From NCBI RefSeq assembly GCF_003173615.1, contig NZ_QGNA01000001.1:1674001-1738000 (forward strand): 64,000 nt of DNA, read 5' to 3'. This DNA comes from Falsiroseomonas bella (lineage in GTDB: Bacteria; Pseudomonadota; Alphaproteobacteria; Acetobacterales; Acetobacteraceae). Both the position numbers and the translations under genes were made by a program. Shown piece by piece: positions 53,211 through 61,790 of this stretch. Each line of letters starts with the position of its first letter. The first letter of the stretch is position 1. Under the pieces are notes generated by a model. The model was not told where the DNA came from. It saw only the letters and a program-made list of their open reading frames with translations, and ran no database searches.

Positions 53211-54809
53211 ATGTCGGGACGGATGCGGTGGCGGCTTGGTGCGGCCGCGATGGGGCTGCTCGCGCTCGGCGGCGCGGCGGCGGCGCAGCAGGCGCCCAAC
53301 CGGGTGCTGCGGATGGCGACCAGCGTGGATGCGGCGACGCTCGATCCGCACGCGACGAATGCGCTCTTCACCTTCCTGGTGGTCCACCAGGTCTATGAGG
53401 GGCTGACTTGGCGCGGCGACGACCTGAAGGTGCAGCCCGGCCTCGCCACGCGCTGGGAGCAGGTGGAGCCGACCCGCTGGCGCTTCACGCTGCGCGACGG
53501 CGTGCGCTTCGCCGGCGGCGAGGCCTTCGACGCCGACGACGTGGTGTTCTCGATCGAGCGCGCGCTGAAGCCCACCTCCAACTACGGGATCTACGTGGAC
53601 ACGGTGGCAGGGGCCGAGGCACGCGACCGGCTGACGGTGGACATCGTCACCCGCGTCCCCGACCCGGTGATCCCGGACAAGATGACCCGCGTGATGATCA
53701 TGGACCGCGGCTGGTCGGAGGCGAACCGCGCGACCGTGCCGCAGAACTTCGCGCAGCGGGAGGAGACCTTCACCGTCCGCAACAGCAACGGCACCGGCCC
53801 CTACGTGATCCGCGCGCGGGAGGCGGACCAGCGCACGGTGATGGTGCGCAACCCCAACTGGTGGGGGTGGTCGGCGAATGTGGCGCGCGGCAACGTCACC
53901 GAATACCACCACATCACGCTGACCTCGGACGCCACGCGCATCGCGGCGCTGCTCTCGCGCGAGGTGGATCTCGTGCATGTCGTGCCGCTGCAGGACGTCG
54001 CACGCATCCAGCGCGACCAGCGGCTGCGCATCCTGGAAGGGCAGGAGAACCGCACCGTCATGGTCGGCATGCGGCAGGACCTGGAGGAACTGACGGGCTC
54101 CGACGTGCGCGGCCGCAACCCCTTCAAGGACCAGCGCGTCCGCCAGGCGATGGCGCATGCGATGGACATCGACGGGCTGCGGCGCACGACGCTGCGCGGC
54201 CAGGGCGTGCCGACCGGCAGCATGTGGACGCAATTCGTCAATGGCTGGTCGGAGCAGACCGACCGCCGCACGCCGTATGACCCGGCGCGCGCCCGCGCTC
54301 TGCTGGCCGAGGCCGGCTATCCGAACGGCTTCACCGTGCCGATGGACTGCCCCGTCGGCCCCTATGACGATGCCTGCCAGGCGGTCGCGGCGATGTTGGC
54401 GCGCGTCGGCATCCGGGCGCAGCTGACGATCCATCCGAATGCCGTGTTCAGCCAGCGCCTGCGCCGGCAGGAGCCGATGCTCTACATGCTGAGCTGGGGC
54501 GTGCCGACTTTCGACGCCAGCTACACGATGCGCGCGGTGATGGCGTCCCGCAGCGTGGGCGGATCGGCCACGTGGAATGCGGGCGGCTACTCCAATCCCG
54601 CCTTCGACGCGCTGCTGCCGCGCATCGACGCCGAGGGCGACCCGGAGGCGCGGCGGGCGCTGATCCGGGAGGCGCATGCGATGCACAACGCCGATCTCGG
54701 GCACATCCCGCTGTACCACATGATGATCCCGTGGGCGCATCGCACGGGGGTGACCGTGACGCACCGCGCGGACAACCAGGTGCAGGTGCGGGAGATCGTG
54801 GTGGATTGA
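53211..54809 (+). CDS. Orphan peptide-type ABC substrate-binding protein
   Basis: A 532-residue family-5 periplasmic binding protein with a signal peptide (LGAAAMGLLALGGAAAAQQ). Conserved parts are MATSVDAATLDPH, LRDGVRFAGGEAFDADDVVFSIERAL and NSNGTGPYVI. GGAG lies before the ATG at 53211. No permease or ATPase genes adjoin it. It is a candidate to share the permeases encoded at 19238-21084, or to work with transporters elsewhere. It is followed by strong hairpins. Confidence 0.93.
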   Translation: MSGRMRWRLGAAAMGLLALGGAAAAQQAPNRVLRMATSVDAATLDPHATNALFTFLVVHQVYEGLTWRGDDLKVQPGLATRWEQVEPTRWRFTLRDGVRFAGGEAFDADDVVFSIERALKPTSNYGIYVDTVAGAEARDRLTVDIVTRVPDPVIPDKMTRVMIMDRGWSEANRATVPQNFAQREETFTVRNSNGTGPYVIRAREADQRTVMVRNPNWWGWSANVARGNVTEYHHITLTSDATRIAALLSREVDLVHVVPLQDVARIQRDQRLRILEGQENRTVMVGMRQDLEELTGSDVRGRNPFKDQRVRQAMAHAMDIDGLRRTTLRGQGVPTGSMWTQFVNGWSEQTDRRTPYDPARARALLAEAGYPNGFTVPMDCPVGPYDDACQAVAAMLARVGIRAQLTIHPNAVFSQRLRRQEPMLYMLSWGVPTFDASYTMRAVMASRSVGGSATWNAGGYSNPAFDALLPRIDAEGDPEARRALIREAHAMHNADLGHIPLYHMMIPWAHRTGVTVTHRADNQVQVREIVVD

Positions 54810-54816
54810 TCGCGCA

Positions 54817-54875
54817 GGGCCGGAGGGCACGCCTCCGGCCCGCGAGCGCCGGTGCGGCCATTCGGCCGCGCCGGC
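54817..54875 (+). terminator. Two stacked GC hairpins after the orphan binding-protein gene
   Basis: The first is GGGCCGGAGG / CCTCCGGCCC with a 5-base loop, perfect over 10 bp, starting 8 bases after the stop. The second is GCCGGTGCGGCC / GGCCGCGCCGGC with one wobble pair and an ATTC loop. A pyrimidine-rich stretch (CCTCCTTTCCC) follows. Together they are a likely transcription end. Confidence 0.65.
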
Positions 54876-55124
54876 TGCCGAGCCTCCTTTCCCGATCCAC
54901 TCACAAGATGCGGCGCCTGCCGGCATTTCCGCATTGGGCGCGTGCAGGCGTACGCGTTCCATCCGGCACAGTATTCCCATTAACAGATTGGCGCCCAATC
55001 GAAGAGGCGCAGGTTTCCATTGCTTCGCCATAAATAGCCGAGGCGGCCAGACAGGCGAAACATTAGAAACATTCGCCTCTCCGGTGGGGGTTTTCCGAAC
55101 CCATCCCACAGGAGGATCAGCGTC
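54876..55124. other. AT-richer leader before the third RTX gene
   Basis: With the hairpins this completes a 315-base gap. No gene is seen. The DNA between about 54960 and 55080 is visibly richer in A and T (CATTAACAGATTGG, CATAAATAGCC, CATTAGAAACATTC) and probably holds the promoter of the RTX gene. I cannot assign -35 and -10 elements with confidence. Confidence 0.45.
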
Positions 55125-56426
55125 ATGTCCAATGCACCCCCGGAAGTCACCCCGGTCATCGTCGAAGGCACCAGCGGGCACGACGTGCTGGATCAGCCGG
55201 CAGGCGTCGTGTTCATGTACGGCTACGGCGGGAACGACCTGTTCCTGGCCCGCCCCGCCGTCAACGGCATGGGCGGCAACGCCTTCTTCTACGGCGGCTC
55301 CGGCACCGACACCGTCAGCTACGTCAATTCCACCACGCGCGTGGATGCGGACCTCGGCGCCGGCGTCGTCTACCAGCAATGGCCGAACGGCAATGGCTGG
55401 GAGATCGACTATCTCGACAGCATCGAGAACTTCCGCGGCTCCCTGCTGCCCGACGAGATCCTGGGCAACCACCTCGGCAATCGCCTCTGGGGCGATGGCG
55501 GCAACGACACCATGGACGGGCGCGACGGCGCCGACACGGTGGATGGCGGCAACGGTCATGACTCGCTGAAGGGCGGCGAAGGCAACGACGTGCTGCTCGG
55601 CGGCGCCGGCAATGACTGGCTGAAGGGCGAGAACGGCAACGACCGGCTCGAGGGTGGCAGCGGCAACGACTACATCCATGGCGGCGGCGGCACCGACACG
55701 GCGGTGTTCAACACCTCAGGCAGCGTCGTGATCAATCTCGGGATCGGCCTCGCCGTCAGCGACCTCGGCAATGACAGCCTCTACAGCATCGAGAACCTGG
55801 TCACCGGTTCCGGCGGCGACGTGCTGTTCGGCAACGCCGCACACAACCGCATCGAGAGCGGCGGCGGCCATGACTACGTGGATGCCGGCAGCGGCAACGA
55901 CGTGATCTACGCCGGGTCGGGTGCGGACACCGTGCTCGGCGGATCGGGCAACGACACCATCCATGGCGACAACGCCACCGGCGGGCAGGGCAATGACAGG
56001 CTGGACGGCGGCAGCGGCAACGACGTGATCGTCACCGGCGGCGGCAACAACATGGTGCGCGGCGGACAGGGCGCGGACGATATCGTGCTCGGCTCCGGCC
56101 AGGACACGCTGCGCTGGGAAGCGGGCGACATCGGCCTCGACGAGATCCGCAACTTCCAGCTCGGCCTGGACCGGATCGGCTTCGCCGACGCGTTCTTCGG
56201 CGCCAATCTCGGCCCCGGTGACACGGCGGAGGACGTGCTGATGGTGTTCAACGCCCCTGGCGTCGGATCGCTGCTGATGGCGCAGTCGGCGTCGCATGGC
56301 TGGACCGCCGTCGCGCGCTTCCACGACATCGGGCAGGCGGCGCTGGAGGCGGCGATCGCCGATGGCTCGCTGTTCGGCGGGGCCGGCCCGCTCGGCGGCG
56401 GCGCCCCGGGCGACATCTTCGGCTGA
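55125..56426 (+). CDS. RTX calcium-binding repeat protein (433 aa)
   Basis: A compact RTX protein of 433 residues. Nonapeptide repeats run from about 110 to 330 (GGNGHDSL, GGEGNDVL, GGAGNDWL, GGSGNDYI and others), broken by a module with VVINLGIGLAVSDLGND and SIENLVTGSGGDVLFG. The C-terminal 100 residues (DTLRWEAGDIGLDEIRNF, LGLDRIGFADAFF, AALEAAIADGSLF) resemble the end domain of other alphaproteobacterial RTX proteins. There is no signal peptide, as expected for type I export. ACAGGAGGATC precedes the ATG. No catalytic domain is recognised. Confidence 0.9.
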   Translation: MSNAPPEVTPVIVEGTSGHDVLDQPAGVVFMYGYGGNDLFLARPAVNGMGGNAFFYGGSGTDTVSYVNSTTRVDADLGAGVVYQQWPNGNGWEIDYLDSIENFRGSLLPDEILGNHLGNRLWGDGGNDTMDGRDGADTVDGGNGHDSLKGGEGNDVLLGGAGNDWLKGENGNDRLEGGSGNDYIHGGGGTDTAVFNTSGSVVINLGIGLAVSDLGNDSLYSIENLVTGSGGDVLFGNAAHNRIESGGGHDYVDAGSGNDVIYAGSGADTVLGGSGNDTIHGDNATGGQGNDRLDGGSGNDVIVTGGGNNMVRGGQGADDIVLGSGQDTLRWEAGDIGLDEIRNFQLGLDRIGFADAFFGANLGPGDTAEDVLMVFNAPGVGSLLMAQSASHGWTAVARFHDIGQAALEAAIADGSLFGGAGPLGGGAPGDIFG

Positions 56427-56470
56427 CGCGGGTCGGCGCCCGACGGGCAGCCTCCTGACGGCCGGCGCGG

Positions 56471-57475
56471 TCAGCCGTAATGCTGCCGCGCCAGCCGATA
56501 GACGATGCGGTCGAGCTCCGTCAGCCGCGCGAGCTCGCGCTCGGCTTCCGGCGTGACCTCGACCTCCCGCGCGGGCTCCAGCATGGCATCCACCAGCTCG
56601 CGCGTGTTCTCCCGCGGCAGCGGGCCAGGATCGGGCAGGCCGAGCGCCTGCATCAGGCGCGGCCGGTCCTCCTCCAGCCGGTCCACGAAGGCGACGTAGT
56701 CGAAGGACAGCAGGTTGGTCAGCGCGCGCTGCACCAGCTCCGCGCGGCTGAGCTTCGGCTGGTCGGGGAAGTGGCGATGGGCGTAGCGCCCGCCGCCGGC
56801 ATAGACGAAGTCGCCCGCCAGCACGGTGGTCATCGCGTTGTGCAGCGTGCCGTTCAGCTCCGGCGCCTTGCTGCGCAGGAAGCCGAGCAGCGTGGAGCGC
56901 CGCGCGATGGCCTGCTGCCCCAGGCCGCGCTCCGCGATCACCTCCTCCCGGTGGCGCGACCAATAGGCATAGAGCGAGATCAGCCTCTCGCGCGGCTCGC
57001 GCAGCACGGTGAAGACGCGCTTCGGCCCCGGCACATGCGCCGCGTCCACCGCCGAGAAGTGCCCGGCGATCAGCCGGTAGGGCGCGAAATGCTCCACCGG
57101 GAACTGTGCCGGACGGCCGAGCTGCTCCGGGCGCACCGTGCCCGGCGGCACCAGCGCTTCCAGCCGCCGGCGCAGCGAATTGCCGGCGGTCTTCATGATG
57201 TGCAGGAAGACGATGCGCGGCGGCCCCTCCGCCTGCTGCTCGATCGCGGCGCGGGCCTGCTGCTGCTCCGCCACCCAGCGGGCCATCGCGCCGGAGGCAT
57301 CGTCGCGCAGGCGCAGCAGGAATTCGGGGCTGGCCATGATCCAGCGCCGCAGCGTCTCGAGGTCGCCGGCGCCCAGGCCGTATTCATAGGCCCGCTCGTT
57401 CTCCGGCGGGCGGCCGAGCAGGAGGCGGTAGGCGTACTCCACCTCCTGCCGGGTGATCGCAGCCCCGTCGCTCAT
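56471..57475 (-). CDS. Sulfotransferase-family protein with N-terminal DUF4214-like segment
   Basis: A 334-residue protein. The first 50 residues (EVEYAYRLLLGRPPENERAYEY) resemble the DUF4214 module seen in surface-glycan proteins. The rest is a sulfotransferase of the carbohydrate/heparan type. The phosphosulfate loop is FLHIMKTAGNSL near residue 90, and the 3'-phosphate loop VLREPRERLISLY is near 160. Acceptors are probably polysaccharides or glycans. The ATG at 57475 overlaps the stop of pmbA by four bases, so it is coupled to that gene. Confidence 0.88.
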   Translation of the reverse strand: MSDGAAITRQEVEYAYRLLLGRPPENERAYEYGLGAGDLETLRRWIMASPEFLLRLRDDASGAMARWVAEQQQARAAIEQQAEGPPRIVFLHIMKTAGNSLRRRLEALVPPGTVRPEQLGRPAQFPVEHFAPYRLIAGHFSAVDAAHVPGPKRVFTVLREPRERLISLYAYWSRHREEVIAERGLGQQAIARRSTLLGFLRSKAPELNGTLHNAMTTVLAGDFVYAGGGRYAHRHFPDQPKLSRAELVQRALTNLLSFDYVAFVDRLEEDRPRLMQALGLPDPGPLPRENTRELVDAMLEPAREVEVTPEAERELARLTELDRIVYRLARQHYG

Positions 57476-58803
57476 GCGCCGGCGAGCGTCATGCCCTCGA
57501 TGCGGATGGTCGGCGCATCGGTGCCGCGGCGGAAACGCAGGTCGTCCGCCGCCGTCATGTGCAGGAACATCTCCTTGAGATTGCCGGCGATGGTGATCTC
57601 GCTCACCGGCTCGGCCAGCGCCCCGCCGCGGATCATGAAGCCGGCGGCGCCGCGGCTGTAGTCGCCGGTCACGCCGTTCACGCCCATGCCGATCAGGTCG
57701 GTCACGTAGAGACCTTCGGCGATGTCGGCCATCAGCGCCTGCGGCGTCACGGTGCCGGCTTCCAGCCAGAGGTTCGTGGGCGCCGGGCCGGGCGGCCCGC
57801 CGGTGCCGCGGCTAGCATGGCCGGTGGAGGCCAGGCCGAGTTGCCGCGCCGCGCGCCAATCCAGGATCCAGGTGGTGAGCACGCCATCCTGCACGATGGC
57901 GCGCGGCTGACCCGCCATGCCCTCGCCGTCGAAGGGGCGGGAGCGCAGGCCGCGACGGCGCGTCGGGTCGTCGCGCACCGTCAGCCCCTTCGCCAGGACC
58001 TGCTGCCCGAGACTCTCGCGCAGGAAGGAGGTGCCGCGCGCCACCGCCGCGCCGTTGATCGCGCTGGAGAGATGCCCGAGCAGCGAGGACGAGACGCGCG
58101 GGTCGTAGACCACCGGGATGCGCGCCGTCTTCGGCCGCGTCGGGTTCAGCCGCGCAATCGCCTTCTCCGCGGCCTTGCGGCCGATCTCCACCGCATCCTC
58201 GAGGTCTTCCAGATGCACGACGGAGGACCATTCGTAGTCCCGCTCCATCGCCGTGCCCTCGCCCGCGAGCGCGGTGCAGGACAGGCTGTGGGAGCTGCGC
58301 TGGTAGCCGCCGGCGAAGCCGTTCGACATCGCCAGCGCGATGCGCACCCGGCCCCAGGACGCATCGGCGCCCTCGCTGTTCGTCACGCCCTTGACGGCAA
58401 GCGCCGTGTCCTCGGCGGCGGCGGCGCGGGCGATGAGCTGCTCGGCCGTGGGCTCCGTCGGGTCGAACAGGTCGAGCGGCGCGGCGTCGCGCGGCGGGTC
58501 GAAGCGGTCGGGCAGGCCGCCGAAGGGATCCTCCGGCACCACCTTCGCCATCGCCACCGCACGCTCCGCCAGTGCGCCGAAACCCTTCGGATCGGGATCG
58601 GTGGAGGAGACGATCGCCTGGCGCTTGCCGAGGAACACCCGCAGCCCGAGGTCCCATCCCTCCGCGCGTTCCAGCTGCTCGATCTTGCCGAGCCGGCGGG
58701 AGACGGAGAGCGAGGCGTTCTGCACCAGCAGCGCATCCGCCGCATCGGCGCCGGCACGCTTCGCCGCGGCGACGAGGTCGGAGAGGCGGTCGAGATCGTT
58801 CAT
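57472..58803 (-). CDS. pmbA: TldE/PmbA-family metalloprotease subunit
   Basis: A 443-residue member of the TldD/PmbA family, which with TldD forms a protease maturing small peptides and antitoxins. Family blocks include VSSSLLGHLSSAINGAAVARGTSFL, SRPFDGEGMAGQPRAIVQDGVL, and, towards the end, GVNGVTGDYSRGAAGFMIRGG. TldE/PmbA lacks the metal ligands of TldD, and I see no HExxxH here, consistent with PmbA. tldD is not in the window. The ATG is at 58803, 70 bases after the M16 peptidase stop. The downstream sulfotransferase overlaps it by 4 bases. Confidence 0.93.
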   Translation of the reverse strand: MNDLDRLSDLVAAAKRAGADAADALLVQNASLSVSRRLGKIEQLERAEGWDLGLRVFLGKRQAIVSSTDPDPKGFGALAERAVAMAKVVPEDPFGGLPDRFDPPRDAAPLDLFDPTEPTAEQLIARAAAAEDTALAVKGVTNSEGADASWGRVRIALAMSNGFAGGYQRSSHSLSCTALAGEGTAMERDYEWSSVVHLEDLEDAVEIGRKAAEKAIARLNPTRPKTARIPVVYDPRVSSSLLGHLSSAINGAAVARGTSFLRESLGQQVLAKGLTVRDDPTRRRGLRSRPFDGEGMAGQPRAIVQDGVLTTWILDWRAARQLGLASTGHASRGTGGPPGPAPTNLWLEAGTVTPQALMADIAEGLYVTDLIGMGVNGVTGDYSRGAAGFMIRGGALAEPVSEITIAGNLKEMFLHMTAADDLRFRRGTDAPTIRIEGMTLAGA

Positions 58804-58873
58804 GCTTGCGCCTCCGATTCAGACGTCCGGTGCTCGGAGCTGGCGCTCCTGCGCCCTCCCGTCATCGGAGGCG

Positions 58874-60139
58874 TCATGCCGCCAGCTTCTCGGCGATAAC
58901 CGGCAGCGCCGGCACCTTGCCGGCGGGGCCGAGGGCTGCGAGCGTCGGCGTCGCGCGGAACATCCGCGCGGCGGCCGCCTGCACCTGCTCCACCGTCACA
59001 GCCGCGATTTTCTGCTTCGTTTCCTCGACAGGCACGATCCGGCCGTACACTTGCAGCTGGCGCGCCAGCTGCTCGCAGCGGCTGCCGGTGCTCTCGAGCG
59101 ACATGAGCAGCGAGGCACGGAGCTGCGCCTTGGCGCGGTTCAGCTCGTCCTCCGTCACGTCCTTCTGCACGCGCCGGAATTCCTCCAGCGCCACCGGCAC
59201 CAGCTCCTCCGCCTGGTCCTCGCCGGTGCCGGCATAGACCGTGAACAGGCCTGAGTCGGCGAAGGGCGAGACGAAGGAATAGACGGAATAGACCAGGCCG
59301 CGCTTCTCCCGGATCTCCTGGAACAGCCGCGACGACATGCCGCCGCCGAGCAGGGTGGAGAGCAGCTGCGTCGGGAAGTTCATCGGATCGGTCGCGGCGA
59401 CGGCCGGGAAGCCGAAGACCAGATGCACCTGGTCGAGGTCGCGCTCCTCGCGGAACTCGCCGCCCGTGTAGCGCGCGCCCTCGGCAGCGGCGGGCACGGC
59501 CTCCGGCAGGTCGGAGAAGTGCTGGCCGACCATCGCCAGCAGGTCGTCATGCTCGATGGCGCCGGCGGCGGCGATCACCATGCGCTGGCCACCGTAATGG
59601 CGCTGCATGTAGCCGGTCAGCGCCTCCCGCTTCATGTGCTTGATCGTGTCCTCGGTGCCGAGCACCGGGCGGCCCATCGCCTGCGCGGCATAGGCGGTCG
59701 CCTGGAAATGGTCGAAGACGATGTCGTCCGGCGTGTCGTTGGCCTGGCCGATCTCCTGCAGGATCACGCCCCGCTCGCGCTCCAGCTCGTCGGGGATGAA
59801 GGTGGAGTGGCTCAGGATGTCGCCGATGATGTCGGCAGCGAGCCCCACATCCTCCTTCAGCACCTTGGCGTAGAAGGCGGTGTTCTCGCGGGAGGTGTAG
59901 GCGTTGAGATGCCCGCCGACATTCTCGATCTCGCGCGCGATGGCCGCGGCGTCGCGCTTGCGCGTGCCCTTGAACGCCATGTGCTCGAGGAAGTGGGAGA
60001 CGCCGTTCTCCGGCGCGGTCTCGTGCCGGGCGCCGGCATCCACATAGGCGCCGATGGAGACGGTCTCCACGCGCGGCATCTTCTCGGACACCACGGTCAG
60101 GCCGGAAGGCAGTTTCGTGAGGCGGATGGCGTCGGACAT
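58874..60139 (-). CDS. M16-family zinc peptidase (mitochondrial processing peptidase-like)
   Basis: A 421-residue peptidase. The inverted zinc motif HxxEH is in SHFLEHMAFKGT (about residues 45-56), with the third ligand glutamate downstream near ENTAFYAKVL/ELERERGVILQEI. The glycine-rich loop is LLGGGMSSRLFQEIREKRGLVYS split over two blocks. This is the single-domain type close to PqqL/MPP-beta that is universal in Alphaproteobacteria. AGGGACC precedes the ATG at 60139. It may be co-transcribed with pmbA. Confidence 0.94.
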   Translation of the reverse strand: MSDAIRLTKLPSGLTVVSEKMPRVETVSIGAYVDAGARHETAPENGVSHFLEHMAFKGTRKRDAAAIAREIENVGGHLNAYTSRENTAFYAKVLKEDVGLAADIIGDILSHSTFIPDELERERGVILQEIGQANDTPDDIVFDHFQATAYAAQAMGRPVLGTEDTIKHMKREALTGYMQRHYGGQRMVIAAAGAIEHDDLLAMVGQHFSDLPEAVPAAAEGARYTGGEFREERDLDQVHLVFGFPAVAATDPMNFPTQLLSTLLGGGMSSRLFQEIREKRGLVYSVYSFVSPFADSGLFTVYAGTGEDQAEELVPVALEEFRRVQKDVTEDELNRAKAQLRASLLMSLESTGSRCEQLARQLQVYGRIVPVEETKQKIAAVTVEQVQAAAARMFRATPTLAALGPAGKVPALPVIAEKLAA

Positions 60140-60315
60140 GCAGGTCCCTGGTCTGCCGGCGGCCGGGCGGCCGGCGGGCGTTCGGTTCAGGATCCTATTT
60201 AGGGCCGAACGCCCCGTTGTGCGACCTGCGGCCCGCGGGGGCCGGCGGGCAGGACCGGGCCGGTCGGCATGGGGGATCAGGGAGGGGCGCCGGCCTGCCT
60301 TCCGGTCCGTGCCAT

Positions 60316-60329
60316 TGATGCGCGTCATG
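60316..60329 (+). promoter_or_regulatory. Fnr/FixK-like box upstream of the host-attachment gene
   Basis: TTGATGCGCGTCAT is a near match to TTGAT-N4-ATCAA. Its centre lies 64.5 bases before the ATG at 60387. The same core, TTGATGCGCrTCA, is found at 61756-61769 with almost the same distance to the usp start. Confidence 0.55.
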
Positions 60330-60386
60330 GAATGCCGCGTCGCCCGGTGCTGCTCTGCGTTCCCGGACAGAGGACAGGAGGACGCC

Positions 60387-60830
60387 ATGCCGGCTGAGAT
60401 CGAATGGGCCCTGGTTGCCGACGCGCAGCATGCCCGCTTCTTCGAGCGCGAGGCGCCCTTCGGCGCCTGGCGGGAACGCACCGAGGTCGCGGAGGAGATC
60501 CACAACCGCCCCTCCCATGAGCGCGGCACGGAGCGGCCGGGGCGCGCGCATGAAAGCGTCGGCGGCGCCCGCCACGCCATCGAGCCGAAGACAGACCCGC
60601 ACCGCGCCGCGAAGCACGCCTTCGCGGGCCATCTGGCGGCGACGCTTGAGGCCGAGGCCGGCCACTACCACCGCCTGCTGCTGGTGGCCCCGCCCGCCTT
60701 CCTGGGCGACCTGCGCGCGGAGCTTGGCGACGCCGCGCGGGGAAAGCTGCGCGGCTCGCTCGACAAGGACCTCACCAAGCTGCCGCCCGCCGAGATCGCG
60801 GCGCAGCTGGACGGCATCGCCCCCGGCTAG
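60387..60830 (+). CDS. Host-attachment family protein
   Basis: A 147-residue member of the family named from an Agrobacterium protein required for attachment to host cells. It begins EWALVADAQHARFFEREAP, the family's characteristic first strand. It also has GRAHESVGGARHAIEPKTDPHR split in the middle, HYHRLLLVAPPAFLGDLRA, and the ending VDKDLTKL-like SLDKDLTKLPPAEIAAQL. The fold resembles release-factor eRF1 domain 1, and it is often found with stress genes. ACAGGAGGA precedes the ATG. An Fnr-like box lies 58 bases upstream. The stop codon forms the loop of a terminator hairpin. Confidence 0.9.
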   Translation: MPAEIEWALVADAQHARFFEREAPFGAWRERTEVAEEIHNRPSHERGTERPGRAHESVGGARHAIEPKTDPHRAAKHAFAGHLAATLEAEAGHYHRLLLVAPPAFLGDLRAELGDAARGKLRGSLDKDLTKLPPAEIAAQLDGIAPG

Positions 60831-60839
60831 GCCGGGGGC
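60819..60839. terminator. Perfect hairpin with the stop codon as its loop
   Basis: GCCCCCGGC and GCCGGGGGC form a perfect 9-bp stem, and the three-base loop TAG is the stop codon of the host-attachment gene. It lies between convergent stops at 60830 and 60858, so it may end both transcripts. There is no T-tract. Confidence 0.6.
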
Positions 60840-60857
60840 GGCACCGCGCCCGCGCCC

Positions 60858-61700
60858 TCAGTGCGACATCAGCACCGGCACGGTCATCTGGCCGAGCAGG
60901 GTGCGCGTGGCGCCGCCCAGCATGAACTCGCGGAACCGCGAATGGCCGTAGCCGCCCATCACCAGCAGGTCGGCGCCCAGATCGGCGGCCTCGTTCAGCA
61001 GCATGTCGCCGGCGCTGATCTCGGCGCCGACGATGCGGCGGACGGTGACCTGCAGCCCGTGCCGCGCGAGGTGCCGCGCGATGTCGGCGCCCGGCTCCTC
61101 GCCATGGCTGTCGGCGCCCGGCTCGGCATTGATGGTCAGCACCGTGACGCTCTCCGCCGTGGCGATCAGCGGCAGCGCGTCATGCAGGGCGCGGGAGGCC
61201 TCGCGGCTGGCGTTCCAGCCGACCAGCACGCGCTTGCCGAGGCTCGCCACCGGGCCGGCATGCGGCACCACCAGCACCGGGCGGCCGGTCTGGAACAGCG
61301 CGGCCTCGATCGCGGCGCTGCCGACCGTGGCGTCCTCCGGCCCGGACTGGCCGACCACCACGAGGTCGGCATAGCGCCCATGCAGGGCCAGTTCGCCGCC
61401 GGTGATGCCTTCCGCCAGCCGCCACTCGCCGGCCAGCCCTTCGCGCCGCAGCTTCTCGCGGAACGTCGCCTCCACCTTCGCGGCGTCCTCGAGCCCGGCG
61501 GCGCGCATGCCTTCGATCAGGTCGGCCACCGCGGCGGCGCCGGCGATCTCTCCGCCGGCGAAGGCCGGGATCGGGATGTCGAGCACGAACAGGCCCGTCA
61601 GATGCGCCTGCAGCCGCTGCGCCAGTTGCGCGGCAAGATCGAGCCGCGCCGCCGCGCGCGGCGTTGCATCCAGGTGAACCAGGATATCCCGTATGGCCAT
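60858..61700 (-). CDS. Universal stress protein with two Usp domains
   Basis: A 280-residue UspA-family protein made of two tandem domains (about 1-150 and 155-280). The second ends with the ATP-binding pattern MGGYGHSRFREFMLGGATRTLL split as GGYGHS and LGGATRT (G-x2-G-x9-G-x-T). The first has VVGQSGPED in the corresponding place. AAGGAGGAAG is placed before the ATG at 61700. It is divergent from the phosphoribosyltransferase gene. A Fnr-like box centred 62.5 bases before the ATG and a TAGAGT at 61734-61729 (minus strand), 31 bases from the box centre, fit a class II Fnr-dependent promoter. Confidence 0.94.
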   Translation of the reverse strand: MAIRDILVHLDATPRAAARLDLAAQLAQRLQAHLTGLFVLDIPIPAFAGGEIAGAAAVADLIEGMRAAGLEDAAKVEATFREKLRREGLAGEWRLAEGITGGELALHGRYADLVVVGQSGPEDATVGSAAIEAALFQTGRPVLVVPHAGPVASLGKRVLVGWNASREASRALHDALPLIATAESVTVLTINAEPGADSHGEEPGADIARHLARHGLQVTVRRIVGAEISAGDMLLNEAADLGADLLVMGGYGHSRFREFMLGGATRTLLGQMTVPVLMSH

Positions 61701-61755
61701 GAGCTTCCTCCTTGGTGGCGATAGAAGCACTCTACGCCCGGTCGCGCGCGCCGCC

Positions 61756-61769
61756 TTGATGCGCATCAC
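61756..61769. promoter_or_regulatory. Fnr/FixK-like box in the usp-phosphoribosyltransferase divergent promoter
   Basis: TTGATGCGCATCAC is one base from a perfect TTGAT-N4-ATCAA palindrome. It shares even its N4 spacer with the site at 60316. The geometry suits activation of the usp gene. The box is only 28 bases from the phosphoribosyltransferase ATG, so any effect on that gene would need a different promoter layout. Confidence 0.6.
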
Positions 61770-61790
61770 CCCGCGGCGCGACGGGCGGCC

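Noticed and set aside
53142-55679. An 845-codon minus-strand frame opposite the orphan binding protein and the third RTX gene
   Set aside because: The plus-strand genes have signal peptides, ribosome sites and family motifs; this frame has none.
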